Of a stretch of DNA of 64,000 bases, positions 48,288 through 58,328 are shown one piece after another. The DNA lies in assembly GCF_902459745.1 (NCBI RefSeq), contig NZ_CABPSJ010000001.1:1240001-1304000 (forward strand). The letters run 5' to 3'. The translations under genes and the position numbers were made by a program. Positions within the stretch are counted from its first letter, which is position 1, and every line of letters begins with the position of its first letter. The DNA is from Pandoraea communis (GTDB lineage: Bacteria > Pseudomonadota > Gammaproteobacteria > Burkholderiales > Burkholderiaceae). The notes under the pieces were generated by a model that made no database searches, had not been told where the DNA came from, and worked only from the letters and a program-made list of their open reading frames with translations.

Positions 48288-51200
48288 TCAGCCGATGGTC
48301 ATGAGGTTGGCGTTACCCCCTGCGGCGGCCGTATTGACGGACACCGAGCGCTCGCACAGCAGACGCTCCAGCGCGTAATCGTCACCGGCGGCCAGCGCCT
48401 CGGGCGCGAGACCCTGCATCGACAGAATCGGACCGTTGCGGGTAGCGATGCGGCGATTCAGGGCGCGCAGCTCGTCGCTGTCGCCCTCGAACAGCACGGC
48501 GGCGAGCGACGGTTCGGCGGCGGTGTCCGCACTGGCCGGCAGCACCGACGCGCGGCTCTTGAGTGCGGCGGGCAGGGTACTCACCAGCTCACGGGCGGCG
48601 GCGCTGTCCGCGAAGACGGCGTTGTTGCCCGTCGCCAGCACGGCTGCCAGTTGCGTGCGCGCGCCAAGCGGCGTGGCGGCCACGCACAGCACTGGGCCGC
48701 GCGGCGTCAGACCGTACGTGTTGCGCTCGCCGGTCGGTCCGGGAAGCACAGCGGTCGCGTCGAGGGCCGATGTCGCCAGATAACGGTCGACGCGATGGAC
48801 CGCGGCGGCGTTGCCTGCCGTGTTGCCGTTGGCGTGCAGCCAGTCGCGGTAGTTCACCAGCGGTGAGAGTGCGGCTTCGTTGCGATTGAGTTCCGGGGCC
48901 AGCGCGGCCGGACGCGTCGCAAGCAGACGCGGCAGATACATCGGACCGCCCGCCTTCGGACCCGTCCCAGACAGCCCTTCGCCGCCGAACGGTTGCACCC
49001 CGACCACGGCGCCGATCACGTTACGGTTCACGTAGACGTTACCGACATGGGCGCGCTCGGTCACGTAGGCGATGGTTTCATCGATACGCGTATGCACGCC
49101 GAACGTCAGGCCGTAGCCGGTGCCGTTGATCTGATCGAGCAACTTGTCGAGTTGCGCGCGCTTGAAGCGGATCACGTGCAGCACCGGGCCGAAAACTTCG
49201 CGTTGCAGCGCCTTCAGATCGGTCAGTTCGATGAGTGTCGGCGGCACGAACGTGCCGTGGCGGGCAGCGTCCGGCAGCGGCAGTTGTTCGACCGGGAAGC
49301 CCTTGCCGCGCATCTGTTCGATGTGACGGTTGATGCCGTTCTGGGCTTCGGCGTCGATCACCGGGCCGACATCGATGGCCAGACGATCCGGGTTGCCGAT
49401 GGCCAGTTCCTGCATCGCGCCCTTGAGCATGTGTAGCGTCTTGTCGGCGATGTCGTCCTGCAAACACAGCACGCGCAGGGCCGAGCAGCGTTGGCCGGCC
49501 GAATCGAAGGCCGATGCGAGCACGTCGTACACGACCTGTTCGGGCAGCGCGGACGAGTCGACGATCATGGCGTTCTGACCGCCGGTCTCGGCGATCAGCG
49601 GAATCGGACGACCGTTGGCGTCGAGACGATCGGCCAGCGTGCGCGCGATGATGCGGGCGACTTCGGTCGAGCCGGTGAACATGACGGCCTTGGTGCGGGT
49701 GTCGGCCACCAGCGCGGCGCCCACGGTCTCGCCCGTGCCCGGCAGCAGTTGCAGCGCACCGGCTGGCACGCCGGCAGCCTGCATGAGGCGAACGGCTTCG
49801 GCGGCGATGAGCGGCGTCTGCTCGGCCGGTTTGGCGATGACCGGGTTACCGGCGGCGAGGGCGGCGGCGACTTGCCCCACGAAGATGGCGAGCGGGAAGT
49901 TCCACGGGCTGATGCACAGCACCGGACCCAGCGGGCGGTGCGTGTCATTGGAGAAGCCCTGACGGATCTGCGCGGCGTAGTAGCGCAGGAAGTCGACGGC
50001 TTCGCGCACTTCGGCCACGGCGTTGGGCAACGACTTGCCCGCTTCGCGCACACACAGCCCCATGAGCGTGGGCATGTGGGCTTCGAGCAGATCGGCCGAG
50101 CGCATCAGGCAGTCGGCGCGCTCTTCGACCGGTGTGGCTTGCCAGATCGGGGCGGCAGCCACGGCGTGCGTGAGCGCGGCATCCACGTCTGCCGAAGTGG
50201 CTTCGACGACCTGGCCGACGATATCGCGCAGATCGGCCGGGTTGCGCACGGCACGCGGCGTGCCCGTGGTGCGCTCGCCGTCGGCGAGCAGCGGCGCGGC
50301 GCGCCACGGCATGCCCGCGCTGGCCAGCAGGGCCGAGGACAGCGAGGCGAGACGGTGCTCGTTCGACAGATCGAAGCCGGACGAGTTGGCACGCGAGGTG
50401 CCGAACAAATCACGCGGCAGCGGAATCTTGGCGTGCGGTGCGCCGAACGGTTGCACCTTCTCGGCTTCCGAAATCGGATCGGCGATCAGTTCGTCGACGC
50501 TGATGGTTTCGTCCGCGATGCGGTTCACGAACGACGTGTTCGCGCCGTTCTCGAGCAAGCGGCGCACGAGGTAGGCGAGCAGTGTTTCGTGCGTGCCGAC
50601 CGGGGCGTACACGCGGCACGGACGCGCGAGCTTTCCCGAAGCGATGGGGCCGACGACTTCTTCGTAGAGCGGCTCGCCCATGCCGTGCAGGCATTGGAAT
50701 TCGTACTGGCCGGGGTAGTAGTTGTTGCCCGCGAGGTGGTAGATCGCCGAGAGCGTGTAGGCGTTGTGCGTGGCGAACTGCGGGTAGATCGCATCCGGTA
50801 CGGCGAGCAGCTTCTTCGCGCAGGCGAGGTACGACACGTCGGTGTAGATCTTGCGCGTGTAGACCGGATACCCCTCGAGGCCGTCGACCTGCGCACGCTT
50901 GATTTCCGTATCCCAGTAAGCGCCCTTGACCAGACGCACCATGATGCGGTGACGGCTGCGGCGTGCCAGATCGATGATGAAGTCGATCACGAACGGGCAG
51001 CGCTTCTGATACGCCTGCACCACGAAACCGATGCCGTTCCAGCCGGCCAGCTCCGGGGAGAAGCACAGCGCTTCGAGCAGGTCGAGCGAGATTTCGAGGC
51101 GGTCGGCTTCTTCGGCGTCGATATTCAGACCGATGTCATACGAGCGGGCCAGCTTGGCGAGCGCCTGCACGCGCGGCAGCAATTCCGTGACCGTGCGCTC

Positions 51201-52211
51201 GTGCTGACTGCGCGAGTAGCGCGGATGCAGGGCCGAGAGCTTGATCGAGATGCCCGGGCCTTCGTAGATGCCGCGACCGGCCGAGGCCTTGCCGATGGCG
51301 TGAATGGCTTGCTCGTAGCTCGCGTAGTAGCGCAGAGCGTCTTCTTCCGTCGTCGCCGCTTCGCCGAGCATGTCGTACGAGTAACGGAAGCCCTGCGCTT
51401 CGTACTTGCGGCTGTTGGCGAGGGCTTCGGAGATGGTCTCTCCCGTCACGAACTGTTCGCCCATCAGGCGCATGGCCATGTCCACACCCTTGCGGATGAG
51501 CGGCTCGCCGCCACGGCCGATCAGGCGCGTGAGCGCCTTGGTGAGACCGGCTTCGCTGGTGGTGGTCACGAGCTTGCCGGTGATCATCAGGCCCCAGGTG
51601 GCGGCGTTCACGAACATCGACGGCGAGTTGCCCATGTGAGCGTGCCAGTCGCCCTTGCTGATCTTGTCGCGGATCAGGGCGTCGCGCGTGGCCTTGTCGG
51701 GAATGCGCAGCAGGGCTTCGGCAAGGCACATGAGCGCCACACCTTCCTGGCTGGACAGCGAGAACTCGTGAATCAGACCTTCCACACCGCCGCCGGTGCT
51801 CTTGCCGCGCAGGGCCACGACGAGCTTGCGGGCGAGATCCGATGCCGACGTGGCGGTCGCCGGGGGCAGCTTGGCCTGACCGACCAGCACGGGCACGCAT
51901 TCCGGCTCGGGACGGCGATAGGCCGCCGTAATCGCCGCGCGCAACACTGATTGCGGTTGCACGTTCTGCGCGAATTCGAGGAACGGATGCGGCACCGTGT
52001 CGTCACCCGCATGGCCGTCGATCACCTCGGTGCCGGACTGCGTTGCGCCGCTCAGTTCGGGCGGCAGCGCGCCGCTCTCGATGCGCTCCAGGTAGGCGAA
52101 GATGGCCTGTTTGATGAGCCAGTGCGGCGTGCGCTCGATTTGCTGGGCGGCGGTCTTCAGCCGGGTGCGCAGGACGTCGTCGACCTTGACGCCAAGAGTG
52201 GTGTTAGCCAT
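48288..52211 (-). CDS. putA: PutA, trifunctional proline dehydrogenase / P5C dehydrogenase / repressor
   Basis: PutA oxidises proline to glutamate in two steps. The 1307-residue protein has an N-terminal ribbon-helix-helix DNA-binding domain (1-47, TTLGVKVDDVLRTRLKTAA), a FAD-dependent proline dehydrogenase barrel (about 240-540, with KGAYWDTEIKRAQ and YATHNAYTL-like motifs), and an aldehyde dehydrogenase domain (about 640-1110) with Glu in ETGGQNAMIVD and catalytic C909 in AGQRCSALRV. A C-terminal region of about 190 residues completes the long PutA form. The DNA-binding domain implies autoregulation and control of putP. The ATG has no strong ribosome binding site; a longer frame starts 19 codons upstream. 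Confidence 0.96.
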   Translation of the reverse strand: MANTTLGVKVDDVLRTRLKTAAQQIERTPHWLIKQAIFAYLERIESGALPPELSGATQSGTEVIDGHAGDDTVPHPFLEFAQNVQPQSVLRAAITAAYRRPEPECVPVLVGQAKLPPATATSASDLARKLVVALRGKSTGGGVEGLIHEFSLSSQEGVALMCLAEALLRIPDKATRDALIRDKISKGDWHAHMGNSPSMFVNAATWGLMITGKLVTTTSEAGLTKALTRLIGRGGEPLIRKGVDMAMRLMGEQFVTGETISEALANSRKYEAQGFRYSYDMLGEAATTEEDALRYYASYEQAIHAIGKASAGRGIYEGPGISIKLSALHPRYSRSQHERTVTELLPRVQALAKLARSYDIGLNIDAEEADRLEISLDLLEALCFSPELAGWNGIGFVVQAYQKRCPFVIDFIIDLARRSRHRIMVRLVKGAYWDTEIKRAQVDGLEGYPVYTRKIYTDVSYLACAKKLLAVPDAIYPQFATHNAYTLSAIYHLAGNNYYPGQYEFQCLHGMGEPLYEEVVGPIASGKLARPCRVYAPVGTHETLLAYLVRRLLENGANTSFVNRIADETISVDELIADPISEAEKVQPFGAPHAKIPLPRDLFGTSRANSSGFDLSNEHRLASLSSALLASAGMPWRAAPLLADGERTTGTPRAVRNPADLRDIVGQVVEATSADVDAALTHAVAAAPIWQATPVEERADCLMRSADLLEAHMPTLMGLCVREAGKSLPNAVAEVREAVDFLRYYAAQIRQGFSNDTHRPLGPVLCISPWNFPLAIFVGQVAAALAAGNPVIAKPAEQTPLIAAEAVRLMQAAGVPAGALQLLPGTGETVGAALVADTRTKAVMFTGSTEVARIIARTLADRLDANGRPIPLIAETGGQNAMIVDSSALPEQVVYDVLASAFDSAGQRCSALRVLCLQDDIADKTLHMLKGAMQELAIGNPDRLAIDVGPVIDAEAQNGINRHIEQMRGKGFPVEQLPLPDAARHGTFVPPTLIELTDLKALQREVFGPVLHVIRFKRAQLDKLLDQINGTGYGLTFGVHTRIDETIAYVTERAHVGNVYVNRNVIGAVVGVQPFGGEGLSGTGPKAGGPMYLPRLLATRPAALAPELNRNEAALSPLVNYRDWLHANGNTAGNAAAVHRVDRYLATSALDATAVLPGPTGERNTYGLTPRGPVLCVAATPLGARTQLAAVLATGNNAVFADSAAARELVSTLPAALKSRASVLPASADTAAEPSLAAVLFEGDSDELRALNRRIATRNGPILSMQGLAPEALAAGDDYALERLLCERSVSVNTAAAGGNANLMTIG

Positions 52212-52350
52212 GGAAGGGTTACCTGATGACGCGAAAACGTGATACCCATAGCGGGTGAATTGCGGCATCGTAACCGGGTTTCAAAAGAGGTGCAACCAGA
52301 GTCAATATTTGGGTTGCACCTTGTGCCGTGCAGGGCACGCCCGGCGAGTG

Positions 52351-52683
52351 TCACTTCGAATCGTTGCCGTACGCAGTTCCCAGATACTCGGAGATCAGTT
52401 TGACCTGATCTTCGGGAATCGGCGCACCGTAGACCTTCACCATCTTCGTGACTTCCGCATGCCAGAAAGCGGCGGGCATCGGCGGCTGGCTGTTGACGTA
52501 GTCGACGGAGTGGCACATCACGCACCATGCGTTGGCCGCCTGATGGCCGGCGAGGGTGGAGGCCTTCAGTTGAGATGTCTCCTGCGGCAGCTTGATCTCG
52601 AGCGCATGGGCGGGGGCGACGGCGAGTGTGCCGGCCAGCGCGAACAGTGCGGCTGTGCCGCTCGCGAACTTCGAAACGTTCAT
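52351..52683 (-). CDS. sorB: SorB-like monoheme cytochrome c subunit of sulfite dehydrogenase
   Basis: The 110-residue protein has a signal peptide ending APAHA and one heme motif CVMCH (54-58). A likely axial Met is in QPPMPAAFW. In SorAB-type sulfite dehydrogenases this subunit takes the electrons from the molybdenum centre of SorA and passes them to the respiratory chain. It begins 15 bases after the sorA stop on the same strand, so the two are co-transcribed. The size and position match SorB well. Confidence 0.85.
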   Translation of the reverse strand: MNVSKFASGTAALFALAGTLAVAPAHALEIKLPQETSQLKASTLAGHQAANAWCVMCHSVDYVNSQPPMPAAFWHAEVTKMVKVYGAPIPEDQVKLISEYLGTAYGNDSK

Positions 52684-52697
52684 GATCGTCCCCCGTC

Positions 52698-54011
52698 TCA
52701 TGCCGCGATCACACGCACGGTTTCCACCCCGTTGCGCAGATAGCCGGCCGGATTCCACAGCGATTGCAGCGGTTGCGAGACCCCTGCGCGATTCGTCGCC
52801 CTGACCTTCAATGCGTACTCGCCGGGCTGCGGCGGCGTGAAAGACGCCGTCCACTCACGGAACGAATACTTCGACAACTCGGTGCCAAGCCGCGCGGCCT
52901 GCCAGGTCTGGCCGCCGTCGGCGGAGAACTGCACGTCGCGAATGCCTTCGCCACCGTCGAACGCGATGCCGCGCACACGGGTCGCCCGGCCCGCCGTCAC
53001 GCGCTGGCCGTCGGCGTGGCTGGTGACGAACGAGCGCACGGTGAAGCGTTCGATCGGCTTCGTTTTTTCGGGCGCTTTGCCGGGTGCGACGCAATTGCAG
53101 TCGTTGTCGGGAATGCGGTACGCCGTGGCCATCCAGAAGCCGTCGAACACTTTGTCGATGACGTTGATGTCCGCCAGATGCTTCACCCAGTACGTGCCGT
53201 AGTAGCCCGGCACGACCAGCCGCACCGGAAAGCCGTTGAGCATCGGCAGATCCTGGCCGTTCATGGCGAACGCGACCATCACTTCGCCGTCCATCGCGTG
53301 ATCGAGGTCGAGCGCTTTCACGAACTCGGGCGTCGCCGGCACGATCGGCCGGTCGAGACCCTCGAACGTGACTTGCTTCGCACTGGCCGAAACGCCCGCG
53401 CGCTCGAGAATCCGCTTGAGCGGAATGCCGCGCCAGCGTGCGTTGCCCATCGCGCCGTTGGCGAGCTGCCCGCCGCCGACGCGCGGTTCGAAGAAGCCGC
53501 GGCTGTTGCCCGAACACTGATGCACCGCCACGATTTCCACCGGCGCACCAAAGTCCTTCTTGAGCGACGCGAGCGAGATGTCGAGCGGCTTGGCGACGCT
53601 ACCGCTCACGCGAATGCGGTGTTTCGCCGGATCGATGTCGGTCGGAATGCCCGCGAGGTGATAGCGCACGAAGAACGCATCGTTCGGCGTAATCAGTCCG
53701 TCGTTGAAGACGTCGAAGGGCGTTTCCAGTTGCGGTGGCCGTGCCGTCAACCGGATCAGTGGCCGCTTCTGCGGATACGCAACGAGTTCGCGCTCGCCAT
53801 TCGCAAATGGCAACGTGACTGTCTGCGGTGCGGCTGTGGCGGCGAGTACGTCGAGTGCGCGTCCGGCGAGACTGGCTCCGACACCTAGCGCGCCGGCACG
53901 TCGCAGGAAGCGGCGGCGCGAGGCTTCGGCCAGCGGAGATTCGGATAGCGGGAGGGACGGTATGGCGAGGTCTGGCGCCGTGGGGGCGGCGCTCCGGTCG
54001 TGCGACTTCAT
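52698..54011 (-). CDS. sorA: SorA-like molybdenum sulfite dehydrogenase, catalytic subunit
   Basis: SorA oxidises sulfite to sulfate in the periplasm. The 437-residue protein starts with a twin-arginine signal (SRRRFLRRAGALG, residues 31-43), consistent with export of a folded molybdopterin enzyme. The sulfite oxidase-type Mo-pterin domain has the ligand C166 in VHQCSGNSRG, then a C-terminal Mo-co dimerisation domain (about 335-437, with GRATRVRGIAFDGG and ALKVRATNRAGVSQP). AGGAGA precedes the ATG. It is followed directly by the cytochrome gene sorB. Sulfonate degradation would provide sulfite, so the uncharacterised SsuABC-type importer could be related, but this is speculation. Confidence 0.9.
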   Translation of the reverse strand: MKSHDRSAAPTAPDLAIPSLPLSESPLAEASRRRFLRRAGALGVGASLAGRALDVLAATAAPQTVTLPFANGERELVAYPQKRPLIRLTARPPQLETPFDVFNDGLITPNDAFFVRYHLAGIPTDIDPAKHRIRVSGSVAKPLDISLASLKKDFGAPVEIVAVHQCSGNSRGFFEPRVGGGQLANGAMGNARWRGIPLKRILERAGVSASAKQVTFEGLDRPIVPATPEFVKALDLDHAMDGEVMVAFAMNGQDLPMLNGFPVRLVVPGYYGTYWVKHLADINVIDKVFDGFWMATAYRIPDNDCNCVAPGKAPEKTKPIERFTVRSFVTSHADGQRVTAGRATRVRGIAFDGGEGIRDVQFSADGGQTWQAARLGTELSKYSFREWTASFTPPQPGEYALKVRATNRAGVSQPLQSLWNPAGYLRNGVETVRVIAA

Positions 54012-54140
54012 CGGATGTCTCCTATAGGACTTCTTATCTTGCGGATGACGTGAATCGTGCGACGTACGGCGTTCGACTGATGCTCGCATCGTCGGAGATT
54101 CCGGTGATGTTGTCAAATTTACGGAACGCTATATACCGAT

Positions 54141-56621
54141 TTATATTTCGAGCGGATCGACTTCGAGATGCCAGCGCACGGGGGCTTTGAGCGCGCGCAG
54201 CTCGCCCATCCAGTGCGTGAGGAAGCGTTGCAGGGCGCCGCGATGCGGACTCTCGACCACGAGCTGCGCGCGGTCGGTGCCGGCGATGCGGACCATGGTC
54301 ATCGGCACGGGGTCCCACAGGGAAATGCGCGGGTCGTTGAGCGGGGGGGCGGCGGCAATTTCGCGGGCTTGCTTCAGGAACGTCATGGCGTCGTCGAGGC
54401 GTCGTGCCTCGGCGCGCAGCAGCGCCTGATGTGTGTATGGCGGCAGCAGGGCGACGCGGCGTTCCTCCAACTGCTGCGCCGCGAAGCCCGCGTAGTCGTG
54501 GCGCATGAGCGAGGCGAACAACGGGTGCGATGCGTAGCGCGTCTGGATCAGCACGTCGCCGGGGCCATCGGCGCGGGCTGCGCGGCCCGCGCGGCCGGCC
54601 ACCTGCATCAGTTGTGCGAAGAGACGTTCGGCCGCCCGGAAGTCGTGCGAGAACAGGGCACTGTCGGCGTTGACCACGCCCACGAGCGTGACGTTACGGA
54701 AGTCGTGGCCCTTGGCGACCATTTGCGTGCCGATCAGGATATCGATTTCCCCCGCGTGCACCTGCGCGAACAGCGCCTGGGCGCTGCCTTTGCGGCGTGT
54801 GCTGTCGGCGTCGATGCGCGAGAGACGCGCGTCGGGGAAATGTTCGGCCAGCGCTTCTTCGATGCGCTGTGTGCCGCGCCCCAGCGGCGCGAGATCCTGA
54901 TTGCCGCAGTCGGGGCACGCATGCGGAATGCGCGACTCGGCGCCGCAGTGATGGCAGCGCAGCCGCCGTTCGGGCTTGTGCAGCACCATGTGCGCGCTGC
55001 ATCGGCGACAGTCGCTGATCCAGCCGCAGGCGTCGCAGTTGAGCACCGGGGCGTAGCCGCGACGGTTCAGGAACAGCAGGCTTTGCTCGCCCGCTTCGAA
55101 CCGCGCGCGAATGGCCGCGAGCAGGGGTTGCGACAACCCTTCGTGCACCGTGCGCTGACGCTTGCGCTCGATCTCCATGTCGATGAGCGAGACACGCGGC
55201 AGCACGGCGTCGGGCGTGGCGCGCTCGGGCATCGCGAGGCGCACGTAGCGACCCTGTTCGGCCCGTCGCCAGCTATCGAGCGACGGCGTGGCGGAGCCGA
55301 GCACGACGGGAATGCGCAACCGGTTCGCGCGCCAGATGGCGAGGTCGCGCGCCGAATAGCGCAGCCCTTCCTGTTGCTTATACGAGGGGTCGTGCTCTTC
55401 GTCGACGACAATCAGACGCAAATGCGGCAGCGACGCCATCACCGCGAGCCGGGTGCCGAGCACGACGCGAGCTTCGCCGCGATGCGCCGCCAACCAGTGC
55501 CGGGCACGCTCGCCTTCGGCCAGTGCGCTGTGCAGGGTGACAAGTGTCTCGTCGGGGAATCGCTTGCGGAAGACACCTTCGAGCTGCGGCGTCAGATTGA
55601 TTTCAGGCACGAGGACGAGCACTTGCGCGTCGGGCTGGCGAAGCGCCTCGGCGACTGCGCGCAAATAGACTTCCGTCTTGCCGCTGCCGGTCACACCGTA
55701 GAGCAGGAACGGCGCGCAGGCGGGGGCGTCGCCCGCTTCGCCGTCGCCCTTCAGGGGGGCGTGATCGAGGCGTTGGGCGCCTGCCGTTTCAAGGGCATCG
55801 TGAATGGCCGCCACGGCATCGGCCTGTCCGGCGGTGAGTGTCTTGGCGGCGCCGGGGGTGTCTTCGGCGATGGGATCGACGCCGGCGCCTGCATCGGTTT
55901 GGCCTGCGATCGAATCCTCATCCATGACGCCGGCGTCGTGCGCATCGTCCATATCGGCGACATCGCGTATCGCTTCATGGAACGGTACGGTTTCAACGAC
56001 CACCCATCCGGCGGCGGCCCATTGTTTGAGCACGTCGGCGGCTTTCGAGCAAAGTGCCTTGGCCTCGTCGGCATCGAGCGTGCCCGCTTGCGCGAGACCC
56101 TCGGCCAGCCGGCGTTGCGCGCGCAGCCGGGCGGGCACGTTGTCCATGAGCGTCGTCAGCGCGCCATCGGCAATCCGGTACCGCTGCACGCCGCGCTGGG
56201 CGAGGAGCCGTGGCCAGCGCATGGGCGTGCGCAGATGACCCGGCACGGCGGGCAGCGCCACCTCGCCGACGCCGCGCTGATAGTAGCGAGCCGCAAACTG
56301 CATCAGGTCGCGCCAGTCGTCACCCAGCGGGGGCAATTCGTGCCAGACGGACGTCACGTCACGCAGCTTTGCCGGGTCCACTTCGCTGCGCTGCGTCAAT
56401 TCCCAGACAACGCCTACGACCTGTCGCCGTCCGAACGGCACCTGCACCAATTGACCCAGGCTCGCGGCCTGATCGAGCCGGTAGTCGAACAGCGTCAGAA
56501 GGGGCGTATCCAGCGCCACACGGGCGATAACCGGCGTGCCGGTGCGCAATGAGGCGCCCGGAGACAGTGCATCGCCGGTCGATGCAGGAGACGGTTCGGA
56601 TAGGTCGTTGACGTGGGACAA
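54141..56621 (-). CDS. priA: PriA, primosomal helicase
   Basis: PriA restarts stalled replication forks. The 826-residue protein has the 3'-DNA-binding N-domain (VALDTPLLTLFDYRLD), Walker A GVTGSGKT (309-316), the DEEHD box, and the zinc-binding insertion with paired CxxC motifs (CDACG, CRRC, CHHCG, CPDCG), followed by GTQMVAKGHDF and the helicase C-domain with QVAGRAGRA. An acidic, Asp/Ala-rich stretch (about 220-258) before TLTAGQ is longer than in E. coli PriA. The only upstream start in this frame is a TTG; no ATG or GTG is seen before the conserved part, so the exact start is uncertain. Confidence 0.93.
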   Translation of the reverse strand: MSHVNDLSEPSPASTGDALSPGASLRTGTPVIARVALDTPLLTLFDYRLDQAASLGQLVQVPFGRRQVVGVVWELTQRSEVDPAKLRDVTSVWHELPPLGDDWRDLMQFAARYYQRGVGEVALPAVPGHLRTPMRWPRLLAQRGVQRYRIADGALTTLMDNVPARLRAQRRLAEGLAQAGTLDADEAKALCSKAADVLKQWAAAGWVVVETVPFHEAIRDVADMDDAHDAGVMDEDSIAGQTDAGAGVDPIAEDTPGAAKTLTAGQADAVAAIHDALETAGAQRLDHAPLKGDGEAGDAPACAPFLLYGVTGSGKTEVYLRAVAEALRQPDAQVLVLVPEINLTPQLEGVFRKRFPDETLVTLHSALAEGERARHWLAAHRGEARVVLGTRLAVMASLPHLRLIVVDEEHDPSYKQQEGLRYSARDLAIWRANRLRIPVVLGSATPSLDSWRRAEQGRYVRLAMPERATPDAVLPRVSLIDMEIERKRQRTVHEGLSQPLLAAIRARFEAGEQSLLFLNRRGYAPVLNCDACGWISDCRRCSAHMVLHKPERRLRCHHCGAESRIPHACPDCGNQDLAPLGRGTQRIEEALAEHFPDARLSRIDADSTRRKGSAQALFAQVHAGEIDILIGTQMVAKGHDFRNVTLVGVVNADSALFSHDFRAAERLFAQLMQVAGRAGRAARADGPGDVLIQTRYASHPLFASLMRHDYAGFAAQQLEERRVALLPPYTHQALLRAEARRLDDAMTFLKQAREIAAAPPLNDPRISLWDPVPMTMVRIAGTDRAQLVVESPHRGALQRFLTHWMGELRALKAPVRWHLEVDPLEI

Positions 56622-57016
56622 ACTTAAAGTGAATCCTGAGAAGTTTCGCTAAACCCCGGATTTGAGTCGGCTTTCCGGTGGGTGCAAAACGCTTGTGGAT
56701 AACTATGTTGAGAACTGTGGGGATTATCGCTCGTCAGCCATGCTGCGTGGCCCTCACGCCGTGTAATGCTTGGACTTCGTAAGAATTAAAAAGGCTTTTC
56801 GATCAATAGCTTATGAATAGCGTCGACGGTACGCTCCCGTCGACTCTCACTTGCGGCGGCGCAGCGAGAATTTGTGCATAAGTCTTCGGGACAACTCCGC
56901 AAATTGGAGGGGTTATTCAACAGGGTTTCCCTTGACATTCCCAACGTGAAACGGCGGTCGGGTTTGCCGGGCGAAATGCGCCGCGAACCCGCACCGCCGC
57001 TTGCGAGCGTGACCGA
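56622..57016. other. priA-hemE intergenic region with DnaA-box-like sites
   Basis: This 395-base gap is markedly AT-richer than its surroundings. It contains a perfect DnaA-box sequence TGTGGATAA (56694-56702, the reverse of TTATCCACA) and a one-mismatch version TGTGCATAA (56873-56881). It should hold the priA promoter and the hemE 3' end. No gene or terminator is evident. Confidence 0.5.
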
Positions 57017-58126
57017 TTACGCCGTCTGGCGCAGCTTCCGGCTGTAGCTGTGCACTTCGTCGACGAGTGCCGCGACGTGTTCGGGCTGGGTGAACTGCGA
57101 AATCCCGTGGCCCAGATTGAAGACATGGCCCGGCGCATTGCCATACGCGTCGAGCAGGCGGCGCACTTCTGCGCGAATGGCGTCGGGCGATGCGAAGAGC
57201 GCGGTCGGATCGAAGTTGCCTTGCAGTGCACAACGCTCGCCCACGCGGCGGCGCGCGGCGGCGAGATCGACAGTCCAGTCCAGGCCGATCGCGTCCGGGC
57301 CGGTGTCGGCAATGGCTTCGAGCCACTGTCCGCCGCCCTTGGTAAAGACGATGTGCGGAATCCGTGCGCCGTTCCATTCGCGATGCACGCCGGCGAGCGC
57401 CTTTTGCATGTAGGCGAGCGAGAACCGCTGGTAGAGGCCGTCGGCCAGCGCGCCGCCCCAGGTGTCGAACACCATGATGGCCTGCGCGCCCGCTTCGATC
57501 TGCGCATTGAGATAAGCGGCGACGGCACGGGCGTTGGTCTCGAGGATGTGCGTCATCAGATCGGGCCGCTCGTACATCATCGTCTTGACGGTACGGAAGT
57601 CAGCCGACCCCGCACCCTCGACCATGTAGCACGCCAGTGTCCACGGGCTGCCCGAGAAACCGATCAGCGGCACGCGTCCGTTCAGGGCGCGGCGGATCTC
57701 GGTCACGGCGTCGAAGACGTAGCGCAGGCTGTCGAGGTCCGGTGCCTGCAAGCGGCGCACGTCATCTTCGGTGCGCAGCGGATGCGCAAAGCGAGGCCCT
57801 TCGCCAGCTTCGAACGACAGGCCGAGGCCCATCGCATCGGGAATGGTGAGGATGTCCGAAAACAGGATGGCGGCGTCCAGTGGAAAGCGCTCAAGCGGTT
57901 GAAGCGTGACCTCGGTGGCGTAGGCGGGGTTCTTGGCAAGCGCCAGGAAGCTACCGGCCTTGGCGCGGGTGGCGTTGTATTCGGGCAGGTACCGGCCCGC
58001 CTGGCGCATCAGCCAGATCGGCGTGTACTCGGTCGGCTGGCGCAGCAGGGCGCGCAGGAAAGTATCGTTTTGCAGAGCTTGGGACACGTCGCGGCGGTGG
58101 GTTGGGTAATTTGGGCAAGCGGCCAT
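57017..58126 (-). CDS. hemE: HemE, uroporphyrinogen decarboxylase
   Basis: HemE converts uroporphyrinogen III to coproporphyrinogen III in heme synthesis. The 369-residue protein has the N-terminal signature [15 protein letters not shown] (with R41), the catalytic Asp in [12 protein letters not shown] (D91), [13 protein letters not shown] and the C-terminal FNLGHGI motif. The ATG for MAACPNYP is the best start, although its ribosome binding site is weak and a GTG 14 codons further in could also serve. It is divergent from the PheC-like gene. Proximity to priA is common in Burkholderiales. Confidence 0.96.
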   Translation of the reverse strand: MAACPNYPTHRRDVSQALQNDTFLRALLRQPTEYTPIWLMRQAGRYLPEYNATRAKAGSFLALAKNPAYATEVTLQPLERFPLDAAILFSDILTIPDAMGLGLSFEAGEGPRFAHPLRTEDDVRRLQAPDLDSLRYVFDAVTEIRRALNGRVPLIGFSGSPWTLACYMVEGAGSADFRTVKTMMYERPDLMTHILETNARAVAAYLNAQIEAGAQAIMVFDTWGGALADGLYQRFSLAYMQKALAGVHREWNGARIPHIVFTKGGGQWLEAIADTGPDAIGLDWTVDLAAARRRVGERCALQGNFDPTALFASPDAIRAEVRRLLDAYGNAPGHVFNLGHGISQFTQPEHVAALVDEVHSYSRKLRQTA

Positions 58127-58328
58127 TTTACTCGGGTATCCAGAGGCCGGTCGCTTTGCGGGCGGTTATGCCGCATGTCAGGGCCTTGGCGGCGTCGCGG
58201 CACGGTGCGTGCGTTTGTGGCGAACGGGTTGGCGTCGGGCGAGCGAGTCATTAGTATTGAGCCCCACGAGCTGCGTGAGACAACTCGGGAAATTCGTGCC
58301 TCATAACGTCAATATTCAGGAGACAAGC

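Noticed and set aside
49491-51950. 819-codon plus-strand frame opposite putA
   Set aside because: Antisense of PutA; composition is typical of a complementary frame.
54168-56552. 794-codon plus-strand frame opposite priA
   Set aside because: Antisense of PriA, no recognisable features.
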